Origin: Pseudomonadota bacterium
Lineage (GTDB): Bacteria; Myxococcota_A; Polyangia; GCA-2747355
DNA length: 64,000 bases
NCBI GenBank assembly: GCA_016702545.1
Contig: JADJDT010000005.1
Coordinates: forward strand, 1 to 64,000
Direction of reading: 5' to 3'
Within the stretch, counting starts at the first letter, position 1, and every line of letters begins with the position of its first letter. Position numbers and translations under genes: made by a program. Under the pieces are notes generated by a model that had not been told where the DNA came from, did no database searches, and saw nothing but the letters and a program-made list of their open reading frames with translations. Positions 27,448 to 35,982 of this stretch are shown here, in pieces.

Positions 27448-28159
27448 ATGGGCGACCTTGTCTTCAGCACCCCGGGCGCGTGGTCACGGAGACCGCGGCA
27501 ACGCGTCGCCGTCCCCGCGCTGCTGCTGGCGCTGCTCCTGGTGCCCCTGCTGGGGGCAAAGCCGGCGCATGCCGACGACGAAGGGGAGCAGCGCGACTGG
27601 TTCGGCCCGCGCGGGGGGCGATCTCGAGCTGCGACTGGGCGGCGACTTCGCGCGGCTCTTCAAGAGCGGGGCGACGGACTTCAGCCTGGGGGCCGACCTC
27701 GGGTTCTTCATGACCGATTGGCTCGAGGGCGGGATCAGCGCGGCCCTGAGCTACGCCGGCCGCGACGGCGCGACCATCACCGTCGGCACGGAAACGGGGC
27801 GGTTGACGCAGGCGCTGAGCGTCGAGGGTCAGCGCCGGATGCGCAGCGGCTGGAGCGGCGGACCGGAGCTGTGGCTGCGTTTCCTGCCCTTCGCCGTGGT
27901 CGACGAGGTCTTGCCGGAGATCCTCTCGCCCTTCCTCAACCTCGAGTTCGGGCCGCACTTCGCCGCCGGCGTGACGCCTTATCTCGTGTGCACGGCCTCG
28001 CTCGGCCTCAACCTGTACCTGACGGATCAGATCGCGCTGGCACCCGAGGTCGGCTACAGCCTGATCTACGCGACCGACGCGGTGGCCCACTTCGGCACCT
28101 CGGCGCTGGAGCATGTGCTCGCGGTCAACTGGGGCCTCGGGCTGTTCTTCACCCCATGA
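27448..28159 (+). CDS. Predicted exported outer-membrane-type protein, frameshifted
   Basis: The ATG at 27448 starts a basic N-terminus and a signal sequence (ALLLALLLVPLLGAKPAHAD). The frame then breaks in a run of six G near 27612-27618. With one G fewer the protein continues as GDLELRLGGDFARLFKSGAT, FSLGADLGFFMTDWLEGGIS, YLVCTASLGLNLYLTDQIAL and ends LAVNWGLGLFFTP. Alternating hydrophobic residues and a terminal aromatic are typical of small beta-barrel outer-membrane proteins (about 236 residues). No specific family was recognised. The gene diverges from the TssBC fusion and starts the plus-strand group that leads to vgrG. Confidence 0.65.
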
Positions 28160-28195
28160 GGGCGCCGGGTTCCACGCCATGAAGGCGGAGGGCGC

Positions 28196-29719
28196 ATGAG
28201 CAAGTCGGTCGCCCTGCGGGTCGCTCCCTCGCCCGAGGCCGCGCTCGAGGCCGCGGGGACGCAAGACCTTCCGCCGCTCGCGGTGGCCAACGGGGCCGTG
28301 CCGCTCTTGTGGCCCGCCCTCTTCGACTACGAGGAGACCCGCGTCCACCGGGCGGGCGCCGTCGAGGTCGTGAGCGCCGTCACCTCGCAGCCCCAGGCGC
28401 TGGGGCGGGCGCGCGCGCTGCTCGCGGCGCTGCGACCGCAGGGGGCACCGTGGGCGGCCGTGGCCCAGCTGCTGGCCCGCGAGCTGGCGCGACAGCCCCC
28501 CGAGGCGCAGCTGGTGCTCGCGCCGACGGCGCTGCTCGGCGAGCTGCCGCCCCCCGCGGCGCGCGCCTACGTCACCCAGATCGTCCAGCTCTGCGACCTG
28601 TGGCAACGCGTGCGCAGCGGACTGCCGTGGAGCGAGGCACGGGCGCTGCTCGATCGCTTCGGCCCGGAGGTAGGGCAGGCGCTGGCCCAGCCGGACGGGC
28701 ACCGCGTGCGCTACTACCTGGGAGGCAGCCTGGCCGAGCTCTCGGAGCTCGACGAGCTGGTCCTGGCCGAGGGCCAGGGCGAGGCGGACATCCGGCCCGA
28801 GGCGCTGGCGGTCGGCGAGCAGGGGCTGCTGCTGGGCCGCTTCGGTGGGCGCTGGAGGCTGATGAGCTCCGGCTGCCAGGAGGACCTGCTCGGGCTGTGG
28901 GCCTGCGACGAGGTGGCCTTGCTGGTGGGGCGGCGCGGCACCTTGCTGCGCCTCGCCGGAGGGCGCTGCGAGCGCATCGACGTGCCCAGCATGCAGCAGC
29001 TCAATACGGCGTGGGGCATCGACCCGAGCCTGGTCGTGATCGCCGGCGAGCAGGGCACGGTGCTGGTCTACGACGGCAAGGTCTGCAAGCCCTGGCCGGT
29101 CCCCACGCGCGCGGCGCTGCACGCGGCCTGGGCCAGCGCCCGCGAGAACATCTGGCTGGCCGGCCAGGAGACCTCCGTCTGGCGCTTCGACGGCTACGCC
29201 TGGACGCCGCTGGCGCTGCCCGCCGAGAGCTTCGTCAGCCGCCTCGCCGGCAGCGATGGTCGGCTGGTGGCAGTGGGCGGCTCGCGACGCGGCGGCGAGC
29301 TCTTTCGCCTAGGCGCGCGCGGCTGGGTGCGCGATGAGGCGCTGCCGGTGCTGGAGTGGATCGAGGGGCTGTGGCTGGGTTGGGAGGGCGAGCTCGGCCT
29401 GGTGCCGCGCCGCGGCGCGGCCTGGATCTTCGACGGCCAGCGCTGGGCCGCCGAGCCGCTCCCGACCGACGAGGTGATGGCCGCGGCCGGAGGCGACCTG
29501 GTCGCGGTCGCCGGCACGATGCAGAAGCAGACCGTGATCGTGGTGCGGCACGAGGGCCGCTGGGAGGTCGAGACGGCCCTGCGCGACCTGCGCATCAACG
29601 CACTCTGGGTGGCGGGGAATCCGAAGCCGCCGCGCCTGCGCCTGGACGCAGAGGCGAGCGCAGGGGCGAGCGCCGCGCCCAGCGGCGCGCCGCCAGGAAC
29701 GTCGCGCTCGGCTATTTGA
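28196..29719 (+). CDS. Beta-propeller-like T6SS accessory protein
   Basis: The 507-residue cytoplasmic protein has a helical N-terminal part with ARPPxx-like Ala-rich helices (to about residue 195). Six or more repeated blades of roughly 40-45 residues follow, each with small-residue turns and a 'WxF(D/G)G' type ending. Examples are GEQGTVLVYDGKVCKPWPVP, TSVWRFDGYAWTPLALPAES and RGAAWIFDGQRWAAEPLPTD. The arrangement resembles YCF48/Kelch-like propellers. No catalytic residues or export signal are visible. It is the second propeller protein in this locus, and lies between the outer-membrane-type gene and an unknown gene before vgrG. A role in sensing or as an assembly platform is inferred from context only. 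Confidence 0.65.
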   Translation: MSKSVALRVAPSPEAALEAAGTQDLPPLAVANGAVPLLWPALFDYEETRVHRAGAVEVVSAVTSQPQALGRARALLAALRPQGAPWAAVAQLLARELARQPPEAQLVLAPTALLGELPPPAARAYVTQIVQLCDLWQRVRSGLPWSEARALLDRFGPEVGQALAQPDGHRVRYYLGGSLAELSELDELVLAEGQGEADIRPEALAVGEQGLLLGRFGGRWRLMSSGCQEDLLGLWACDEVALLVGRRGTLLRLAGGRCERIDVPSMQQLNTAWGIDPSLVVIAGEQGTVLVYDGKVCKPWPVPTRAALHAAWASARENIWLAGQETSVWRFDGYAWTPLALPAESFVSRLAGSDGRLVAVGGSRRGGELFRLGARGWVRDEALPVLEWIEGLWLGWEGELGLVPRRGAAWIFDGQRWAAEPLPTDEVMAAAGGDLVAVAGTMQKQTVIVVRHEGRWEVETALRDLRINALWVAGNPKPPRLRLDAEASAGASAAPSGAPPGTSRSAI

Positions 29720-29748
29720 TCAGCCCGTTGAATGATCAGCCCGTTGAA
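29717..29748 (+). repeat. Perfect 16-bp tandem duplication at a stop codon
   Basis: TGATCAGCCCGTTGAA occurs at 29717-29732 and again at 29733-29748. The first TGA is the stop codon of the propeller-like gene. It looks like a recent slippage or repair duplication. Confidence 0.9.
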
Positions 29749-29778
29749 ATGTCACACTCGGCCGATTGACAGGGTGGG

Positions 29779-30702
29779 TTGCAAGTGCACGATCGTCTGA
29801 CGGAGCTGCTCGGCGTCGAGGTCGTCGGCCAGGTGGTCGCGGCGGAGGACGGGCTGCACGACCTGGGCCTCGGCCGCATCTGTCTCGGGACGCTGGAACG
29901 CGGAGCGGTGTTCGAGCTGGTGGGGCGGCTCCAGACAGCCTTTCGGGCGCAGGCGCAGGTGGTGGACCGCTTGCATCTGGGTGACCCTCAGCAGCTCGTG
30001 CGCGGCCTGGTCGAGATTCGTCTGGCCGTGCCACCGGCCGAGGAGCCCTATGTGCTGCAGATCACGAGCGCGGCGGTGCTGGCGCTCTACGAGCGCCGGC
30101 TGTGGCTGGGCCCCGGACAGCAGGGGGATCTATTGAGCACGCTGGTGGAGGGCCTGGCGCGCGTGCTCGAGGGTGGGCTCGAGGCCCCGTGGCGCAAGCT
30201 GACCGGCTTCGCGACCTTCGAAGAGCGCTATCGCGAGCAGCTCGATCGCGCGCTGCGCGCGGCGGTGGCCGGCGAGGCCCTGGCGGGCGCCGAGGCCGCG
30301 GCGGCGTCCGTCGCCGAGCTGGCGCCGGCGCTGCGTCAGGCCTGGCGGCTGCTGCCCTGGCCGCGCCGCGCCGGGCTCTGCCCGCTGACCCCGCGCCAGC
30401 GCGGGCCGCGCCTGCCCCACGAGCCGACGCTACGGCACAGCTCCCTGGCCGTGGTCGAGGAAAGCACCGGGCGCCTGGCCTTCGGCCACACCCACCCGCA
30501 CGAGCCGGACGAGGACTACGCGCAGAGCGCCACCTGGCTGCGCGAGCTCGTCGGCCACCTCCACGACACCTATCCCGCCCCGGAGCACAGCGTCACGCTC
30601 GGCCGCGCCTCGACGCCGGCCGCGCTCCTGACCTGCTTTCCGGGGCTCCAAGGCGCCGTCGGGCGCGAGCCCCGGACAGCCGAGGACGAGGTCAGCGCAT
30701 GA
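29779..30702 (+). CDS. Unknown protein encoded directly before vgrG
   Basis: A 307-residue protein without signal peptide or membrane segment. It was not recognised. The N-terminal ~110 residues are mixed alpha/beta (VEVVGQVVAAEDGLHDLGLG), the middle is helical and Ala-rich, and the C-terminal part has a conserved-looking block RLAFGHTHPHEPDEDYAQSA near residue 235. HTHP recalls the H-x-H-P of JAMM metalloproteases, but the spacing and the downstream Asp do not fit well. The end overlaps vgrG by four bases (ATGA), so the two are probably co-translated. An adaptor, chaperone or effector-related role for the VgrG spike is plausible. The start may be TTG at 29779 or GTG at 29785. Confidence 0.65.
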   Translation: MQVHDRLTELLGVEVVGQVVAAEDGLHDLGLGRICLGTLERGAVFELVGRLQTAFRAQAQVVDRLHLGDPQQLVRGLVEIRLAVPPAEEPYVLQITSAAVLALYERRLWLGPGQQGDLLSTLVEGLARVLEGGLEAPWRKLTGFATFEERYREQLDRALRAAVAGEALAGAEAAAASVAELAPALRQAWRLLPWPRRAGLCPLTPRQRGPRLPHEPTLRHSSLAVVEESTGRLAFGHTHPHEPDEDYAQSATWLRELVGHLHDTYPAPEHSVTLGRASTPAALLTCFPGLQGAVGREPRTAEDEVSA

Positions 30703-32678
30703 GCGTCAAGCAACAGAAGACCGCGAGATTCGTACTTAAGGTCGATGGGCTCGCGGACGATGACCTTCTAATCGAGGATATCGACGCCTACGAGGGCTTA
30801 TCGCAGCCCTTCTGCTACCAGTTAAGGTTGTATTCTCGGAAGAAGGAAGCCATCAGGAAGGACCAGGTAAAACACAAGAACGCCCATCTTCTCTGGCGCT
30901 GGATGGAACCGCCGCGTCTGGTGCACGGGATTATCGCGGTCTTCAACGAAATCCACCGGCCCCCAACGGACAAGGATGGGCAGGCGGCCAGCCCCAGGAC
31001 CAAAGAGGAGTCGGACGATGGCGACTTCAACGGCTATCGTTACACTGCCATGCTCGTACCGCCGATGGCGCTACTCGGCTGGCAAAAGAAGACACGCGTC
31101 TTCAACGCTCTGAGCACACCGGAGATCGTCAGGCAGATAATGGGCGAAGCCAAGCAGGAAATAGCCGAGCTCAAGCTAAAGGAACGTTACCTCAAACGTG
31201 CCCACTGCACCCAATACGTGGAAAGCACCTACGAGGAGAGCACGCTCCGCTTTGTCGGTCGGATCCTTGCACAGGATGGTCTTTGCTACTTTTTTGAGCA
31301 CGATCCCGATCCGAAGGGAAAGTGCCGCCTGGTGCTGGTCGATGAGAACGATGCCTTTCGCAAGCTCCCGCCCATCGACACAAAGAAGTCTCGTTTGATC
31401 GCCGAGCCGGGTCCGGTGCTCCGCTACGTCAAGCGTCTTCCGGGGGAACAGGGCGTTTCCGAACTCAAGCAGCAAGAGGCGGCGGGGCCGGCGAGTTTTG
31501 TCATTGACGAAGCCGATCCAGACGTGGCCGAAACGGGCGGAAAGGCGGAAAGCGGCTCACTTGGGAACGACGCGGTCCTTTCCTCGAAAACCAAGGGCAC
31601 CGCATACCATGTAGTGCTCGATCCGACGGCGAAGAAGGTAAAGGGGAAGCAGAACCCGCCGGAAGACGGCGTTGACCAAGAGTTGGTCAAACGACTGAAC
31701 ACCGTACGTGCCGAGGCGGCGAAGACGCAGCAGAACCTCTCCCATGGAAACAGCAATTGCGACCGCCTGGCGGCAGGGACTCGCTTTACCCTGCGCGGCT
31801 ACCCGCAGAAGACGTCCAAAGACATCGAACTGCTCGTTGTGCAGGTGCATCATCGCTCGAAGGACAGTACCGGCCCATCCTACGGCAACGCCTTCGTCGC
31901 CTTCCCGCTCGCGCTCGGCACCTACCGCCCACCCCAGAACATCGCCAAGCCAGTCGCTGGCGGCGTCGACACGGCCAAGGTCGTCAGTGCGACCCAGCAG
32001 GAGGGCGCGCCCGTCGACTCCCGTCCTGACGGCCGCGTTCGCGTGCAGATGGGCTATGACTCGCGCGCACCAGGCAAAGACGTGCCCGCCGGCAAGAGCT
32101 CGTCGTGGGTGCGCGTGCTGCAGCCCTGGGCGGGTGCGGGGCACGGTGCGTTGTTTCTGCCGCGCGCGGGCGACGAGGTCATCATCGCCTACGAGGGTGG
32201 CGACCCGGACCGGCCGATCGTCATCGGCTCGGTCTACAACTCTCAGCACACGGCGCCGCTCCTGGCCTCGAAGGCTCCGGTGGGAAAGGCCAAGCTCTCC
32301 GGCGCAGCCAATCTGCAGGCCAACTGCACGGTCGCGGGCATCGTCTCCGGGGGCAACCAGTTCGCGATCAATGATGCGAGCGGTCGCGCCCAGGTCGTGA
32401 TCACGGCGCAGCAGGACATGGTCGTTTGCGTGATGAAGAACCATGACAGCACCGTCGGCGGTAATCAGCGAGAGATGATCACGGGGACCCTCGACATCAC
32501 GGTCACGGGCAAGGTCACCATCTCGTCGAAGGAGGAGATCGTCCTTAGCGGTGGCCCTTCCAGCATCACGATCAACAAGGCCGGCGTCCAGATGAAGGGT
32601 AAGGTCGTGGGCGTCAAGGCCGACAGTGGCGGCGGCATCAACGTGGGCAAGGGTAAGATCAAGATCACGAAAGCCTGA
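30699..32678 (+). CDS. vgrG: T6SS spike protein VgrG (TssI)
   Basis: The 659-residue protein is the trimeric needle tip of the T6SS. The gp27-like N-terminal part includes YVESTYEESTLRFVGRILAQ and GLCYFFEHD. The gp5-like OB fold follows with SRPDGRVRVQMGYDSRAPG, RVLQPWAGAGHGALFLPRAG and DEVIIAYEGGDPDRPIVIGS. A beta-helix of short repeats ends the protein at KGKIKITKA. No C-terminal effector domain is attached; PAAR and cargo are supplied by other genes. The first ~390 codons are visibly lower in GC and use different codons than the rest, so the gene appears mosaic. It overlaps the unknown upstream gene by four bases and lies 60 bases before tssF. Confidence 0.95.
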   Translation: MSVKQQKTARFVLKVDGLADDDLLIEDIDAYEGLSQPFCYQLRLYSRKKEAIRKDQVKHKNAHLLWRWMEPPRLVHGIIAVFNEIHRPPTDKDGQAASPRTKEESDDGDFNGYRYTAMLVPPMALLGWQKKTRVFNALSTPEIVRQIMGEAKQEIAELKLKERYLKRAHCTQYVESTYEESTLRFVGRILAQDGLCYFFEHDPDPKGKCRLVLVDENDAFRKLPPIDTKKSRLIAEPGPVLRYVKRLPGEQGVSELKQQEAAGPASFVIDEADPDVAETGGKAESGSLGNDAVLSSKTKGTAYHVVLDPTAKKVKGKQNPPEDGVDQELVKRLNTVRAEAAKTQQNLSHGNSNCDRLAAGTRFTLRGYPQKTSKDIELLVVQVHHRSKDSTGPSYGNAFVAFPLALGTYRPPQNIAKPVAGGVDTAKVVSATQQEGAPVDSRPDGRVRVQMGYDSRAPGKDVPAGKSSSWVRVLQPWAGAGHGALFLPRAGDEVIIAYEGGDPDRPIVIGSVYNSQHTAPLLASKAPVGKAKLSGAANLQANCTVAGIVSGGNQFAINDASGRAQVVITAQQDMVVCVMKNHDSTVGGNQREMITGTLDITVTGKVTISSKEEIVLSGGPSSITINKAGVQMKGKVVGVKADSGGGINVGKGKIKITKA

Positions 32679-32737
32679 ACACCAGCGGCCGCCCTTTCCC
32701 GCCCCGACCGCGAGCGCGGCGCGCTTCGCCGCGCCAA

Positions 32738-34456
32738 GTGGATGCCATGGCCCTGCTGCCCCGCTACTACCAGACCGAGCTCAGCTACCTGCGCGACCTC
32801 GTGCGCGGCTTCGTGCGCCAGCACCCCGAGGTCGCGCACGTCGTGCTGGAGGGCGGCGACGCGGCCACCGAGCGGCTGCTACAAGGGACGGCGCTGCTGA
32901 CGGCGCGCACGCGCTATCGCATCGAAGACGACTTCCCCGAGATCATCGGCCCGCTCTTCGAGCAGCTCTGGCCGCAGTACCTGCGCGCCTTCCCCGCGGC
33001 GACGCTGCTGCAGCTCGTCGCCCGGCCGGGTGCGCTGCGCCAGAACCTGCCGATCGCCAGCGGCACCGTCGTGGTCGGTCACGAGCTCACCCTGCCCCCC
33101 GACAACCGCACGGTCCGTTGCGACTTCCAGACCTGCGGTCCGCTCAGCATCCCGCCCCTCGAGCTCACGACGGCGCGCCTCGACCGCGCCCACCCGGCCG
33201 ACCTGCGGCTGCGCCTGGCCTTCGAGCTATCCAGCGGCAGCGTCTTCGACGCCGCCGGCCTCAAGGCGCTGCGCCTGCACCTACGCGGTGAGCCCGCCGC
33301 CCGCCTGACCCGTTATCTCTGGCTGACGCATCACGCGCGCGGGGTCTCGGTCTGCGACCCGGCGGGACGCGTCTGCGTCGAGCTGCCCGCGTCGGCGATC
33401 AGCCCCGTCGGCTTCGCGCCGAGCGAGGCGCTGCTGCCCGGCACCCCGCCCCCGCTCGACGGCTACCGCCTGCTGCAGGAGTACTTCGCGCTGATCGACA
33501 AGCTGATCGCCGTCGAGATCGGCGGGCTCGATCGCGTGCCCCCGGGCGCGCTGCAGCACGCCTTCGAGCTGGTGGTGCATCTGGGACCGCTGCCGGCGCC
33601 CGCGATCGGCGCCGAGCCCGCCGACTTCGCCCTCGGCTGCGTGCCCGTGATCAACGCCTCGGCGGCGGAGGCGCTCGATCTGCCGGTGCTGCCGCAGACC
33701 AGCCAGTACGCGCTCACGGCGCCGCAGGGCGGCGAGATCTTCGCGGTTGACGCCGTCGGCGGCTACGACCCCGCCCACAAGGCCTGGGTCGAGTACGAGC
33801 CCTTCGTCGGCGGCGCCGGCGCGCTGCACGCGGGCGGGCGCCCCTGCTACCAGGTGCTGTGGCGCGGCGACGGCGTGCGCGGCGTGCGCGCCTACCTGCT
33901 GATCACCGACAGCCTCGGCCGCCAGCTCCAGCCGCCGAGCGAGCGCCTGCGCCTGACGCTGCGCTACACCAACGGCGATCTGCCGCTGCACCTCGGCGTG
34001 GGCCAAACGCTGGCCGCCGCGCCGACCACACCGCAGTTCGTCGAGGTGCGCAACCTGGCGCCGATCGCCGGCGCGCGCGAGCTGGCGCTCGGCCGCGACG
34101 AGCTCTGGGACCTGCTGGCGCTCTTCACGATGCACCCGCAGGACGTCGGCAGTGTCAACGGCCTGACACAGCTCTTGCAGCGCGCTCGCAGCGGTCGCAG
34201 CCCCCTCGGCGGCGCCCCCGAGGTGCGCGCCGTGCGCTCACGGCTCAGCACGCGCCTGCACCGCCAGGCGGTCGTGCCGCTGCGCGAGCTCGAGGTCGAC
34301 GTCGGCGGCGAGGCCTTTGTTTGCGAGGGGCACCTGTGGCTCTTCGGCCAGGTGCTACGCTTACTCTACGGTCCCCGCGGACCGTCCCCGGTGTTCCATC
34401 GGTTGACGCTGCGGGCGCTGCCCGATGGACCGACGTTTCGTTACGCGCCGCGCTGA
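32738..34456 (+). CDS. tssF: T6SS baseplate protein TssF
   Basis: The 572-residue protein has the TssF N-terminal signature YYQTELSYLRDLVRGFVRQH, ERLLQGTALLTARTRYRIED and DFPEIIGPLFEQLWPQYLRA. A C-terminal block (LHRQAVVPLRELEVDVGGEA; LWLFGQVLRLLYGP) corresponds to the end of the family. TssF with TssG, TssE and TssK forms the wedge of the baseplate. The usual partner tssG is not found beside it here. The start is GTG at 32738 or ATG at 32747; the latter lies closer to the conserved YYQTEL. It follows vgrG in the plus-strand group. Confidence 0.9.
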   Translation: MDAMALLPRYYQTELSYLRDLVRGFVRQHPEVAHVVLEGGDAATERLLQGTALLTARTRYRIEDDFPEIIGPLFEQLWPQYLRAFPAATLLQLVARPGALRQNLPIASGTVVVGHELTLPPDNRTVRCDFQTCGPLSIPPLELTTARLDRAHPADLRLRLAFELSSGSVFDAAGLKALRLHLRGEPAARLTRYLWLTHHARGVSVCDPAGRVCVELPASAISPVGFAPSEALLPGTPPPLDGYRLLQEYFALIDKLIAVEIGGLDRVPPGALQHAFELVVHLGPLPAPAIGAEPADFALGCVPVINASAAEALDLPVLPQTSQYALTAPQGGEIFAVDAVGGYDPAHKAWVEYEPFVGGAGALHAGGRPCYQVLWRGDGVRGVRAYLLITDSLGRQLQPPSERLRLTLRYTNGDLPLHLGVGQTLAAAPTTPQFVEVRNLAPIAGARELALGRDELWDLLALFTMHPQDVGSVNGLTQLLQRARSGRSPLGGAPEVRAVRSRLSTRLHRQAVVPLRELEVDVGGEAFVCEGHLWLFGQVLRLLYGPRGPSPVFHRLTLRALPDGPTFRYAPR

Positions 34457-34482
34457 CGCGCGCGGCAGGAGGGAGAGGCGCG

Positions 34483-34758
34483 ATGGGCAGGCTAGCGGCC
34501 GTGGTGGGCGCCAAGACGAGCTGCGCAGGCACCTGCCAGAAGGGCGGGTCCAGCACGCTCCTGATTGAGGGCAAGCCCGCCATTCTCGAGCAGTGCGACT
34601 ATCACACCGGCAGCCGACGGCATCGGGGAAAACCCCGCGTGGTCGCCGCCGTCTCGTGGCTCACCGTCGATGGTCTGCCGCTCGCCGCGATCGGCAGCAC
34701 CTGCGCTTGCGGCTGCCCGATCGTCGAGCCCAACCAATCGACCGTCGAGGTCGATTGA
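34483..34758 (+). CDS. PAAR-domain T6SS spike-tip protein
   Basis: The 91-residue protein is a minimal PAAR-family tip that sharpens the VgrG spike and can carry effectors. Features are the repeated Gly-containing beta turns with Cys residues (GAKTSCAGTCQKGGSSTLLI) and the closing CACGCPIVEPNQSTVEVD. The gene begins at an ATG with a good Shine-Dalgarno (AGGAGG at about 34467-34472) 26 bases after tssF. No extension for toxin activity is fused to it. The pattern of Cys and His (four to six Cys, QCDYH) suggests zinc binding, as in known PAAR proteins. Confidence 0.78.
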   Translation: MGRLAAVVGAKTSCAGTCQKGGSSTLLIEGKPAILEQCDYHTGSRRHRGKPRVVAAVSWLTVDGLPLAAIGSTCACGCPIVEPNQSTVEVD

Positions 34759-34803
34759 GCCGCACTTCCCACCGCGGACCAAGACACGGGCTCCGGTTGG
34801 GGC

Positions 34804-35922
34804 CTACGGCTCCAAGCGCTGGCTCTTGAAGACCATCGCCGTGCGGCCGATGCGGATCGTGTCGCCGTCGATCAGGTTGGCGCGCTCGGTGCGCACGTTG
34901 TTGACGAAGGTGCCGTTGGTCGAGCCCATGTCGCGCAGCACGAAGCCGTGCTCGGCGCGCAGCAGCTCGGCGTGGCGGCCCGAGGCGTAGTCCTCGGTCA
35001 GCACGATGCGGCAGTCCGGCTGCGCCCCGATCACCGTGCTGGCCTCGAGCGCCAGCACCTCGCCGCGCCGCGCGCCCTCGAGGAAGGTCAGCCAGCCGAG
35101 CACCACCGGCTGCTGCGTGGCGGTGGCCAGCGCCGCGACGTCGTACTGGACCGTGCGGGGCGAGTCGACGGGGCGATCGGTCGCCTTGAGCAGCACGACG
35201 CTGACGTTGTCCATGCTACCGTGGCTCAGCGCGGCGCGCGCCATCCCCGTCGCCACCGCCGCCGGGTCGATCAGCTGCGCGCCGGCCAGCATCTCGCGCA
35301 TCGTCCACTGCGGCACGCTGTCGGTCAGCCCGTCGCTGCAGAGCAGCAGCACATCGTCCAGCTCGAGCGTGAGGCGCAGGTGGCTCGCCCCCAGCTCCTG
35401 CGACTGCAGGCCGAGCGCGCGCACCAGCGTCTTGCCGGGTCGCTGCACCTTCGGCCGCACCTGGGGGTGGTCCTTGAGGTAGTGCTCGAGCGAATGGTCG
35501 CGCGTCAGCAGACGGAGCTCGGGGGCGCGGTAGAGGTACACGCGGCTGTCCCCGACGTGCGAGACGATCAGCTCGCGACCGCAGTGCAGCACCAAGGCCA
35601 CGGTCGTGGTCATCCCCGAGAGGTTCGGGTCCTGGGCCTGGGCGGCGAGGATCGCGCGGTGGGCCGCCTGGAAGGCCGTCTCGCAGACCTGCTCGCCGAT
35701 CGCGCCGAGCTGCAGCCCCCGCCGAGCCGTGAGCTCGGCGATCGTCTGCCGCACCGCCTCGGAGCCCAGCTCGGCCGCCGTGCGCCCGCCGACCCGAGCA
35801 CTCGCCCCGTCGAAGACCGCATAGACCCCGTGCTCGCAGTCCAGCAGGATGCAGTCGTCGTTGGCTGGGCGGCGCCCGGTCTCGGTCTGACCGGCGCTGA
35901 TCAGAAACAGCTCGTCATCCAC
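34804..35922 (-). CDS. PP2C-type phosphatase fused to FHA domain (PppA-like)
   Basis: About 372 residues. The N-terminal PP2C Ser/Thr phosphatase domain shows the metal-binding motifs: ANDDCILLD, VYAVFDGASARVGG, SHVGDSRVYLYR, LCSDGLTDSVPQW and SMDNVSVVLL. A C-terminal FHA domain (near residues 280-370) contains DYASGRHAELL and RDMGSTNGTFVNN, the phosphothreonine-binding core. In T6SS loci PppA reverses PpkA phosphorylation of the FHA protein. The usual PppA lacks an FHA domain, so this is a fusion. No PpkA kinase is visible in the window. The start is uncertain: GTG at 35922 is preferred, and an upstream in-frame ATG at 35982 adds 20 atypical residues. It follows the TagH-like gene. Confidence 0.87.
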   Translation of the reverse strand: MDDELFLISAGQTETGRRPANDDCILLDCEHGVYAVFDGASARVGGRTAAELGSEAVRQTIAELTARRGLQLGAIGEQVCETAFQAAHRAILAAQAQDPNLSGMTTTVALVLHCGRELIVSHVGDSRVYLYRAPELRLLTRDHSLEHYLKDHPQVRPKVQRPGKTLVRALGLQSQELGASHLRLTLELDDVLLLCSDGLTDSVPQWTMREMLAGAQLIDPAAVATGMARAALSHGSMDNVSVVLLKATDRPVDSPRTVQYDVAALATATQQPVVLGWLTFLEGARRGEVLALEASTVIGAQPDCRIVLTEDYASGRHAELLRAEHGFVLRDMGSTNGTFVNNVRTERANLIDGDTIRIGRTAMVFKSQRLEP

Positions 35923-35982
35923 GGGCGCCCCTCGGGCGGCGCGGGGGGGGGCCGGGCAACAGCAGCGGCGCGCCGAACACAT

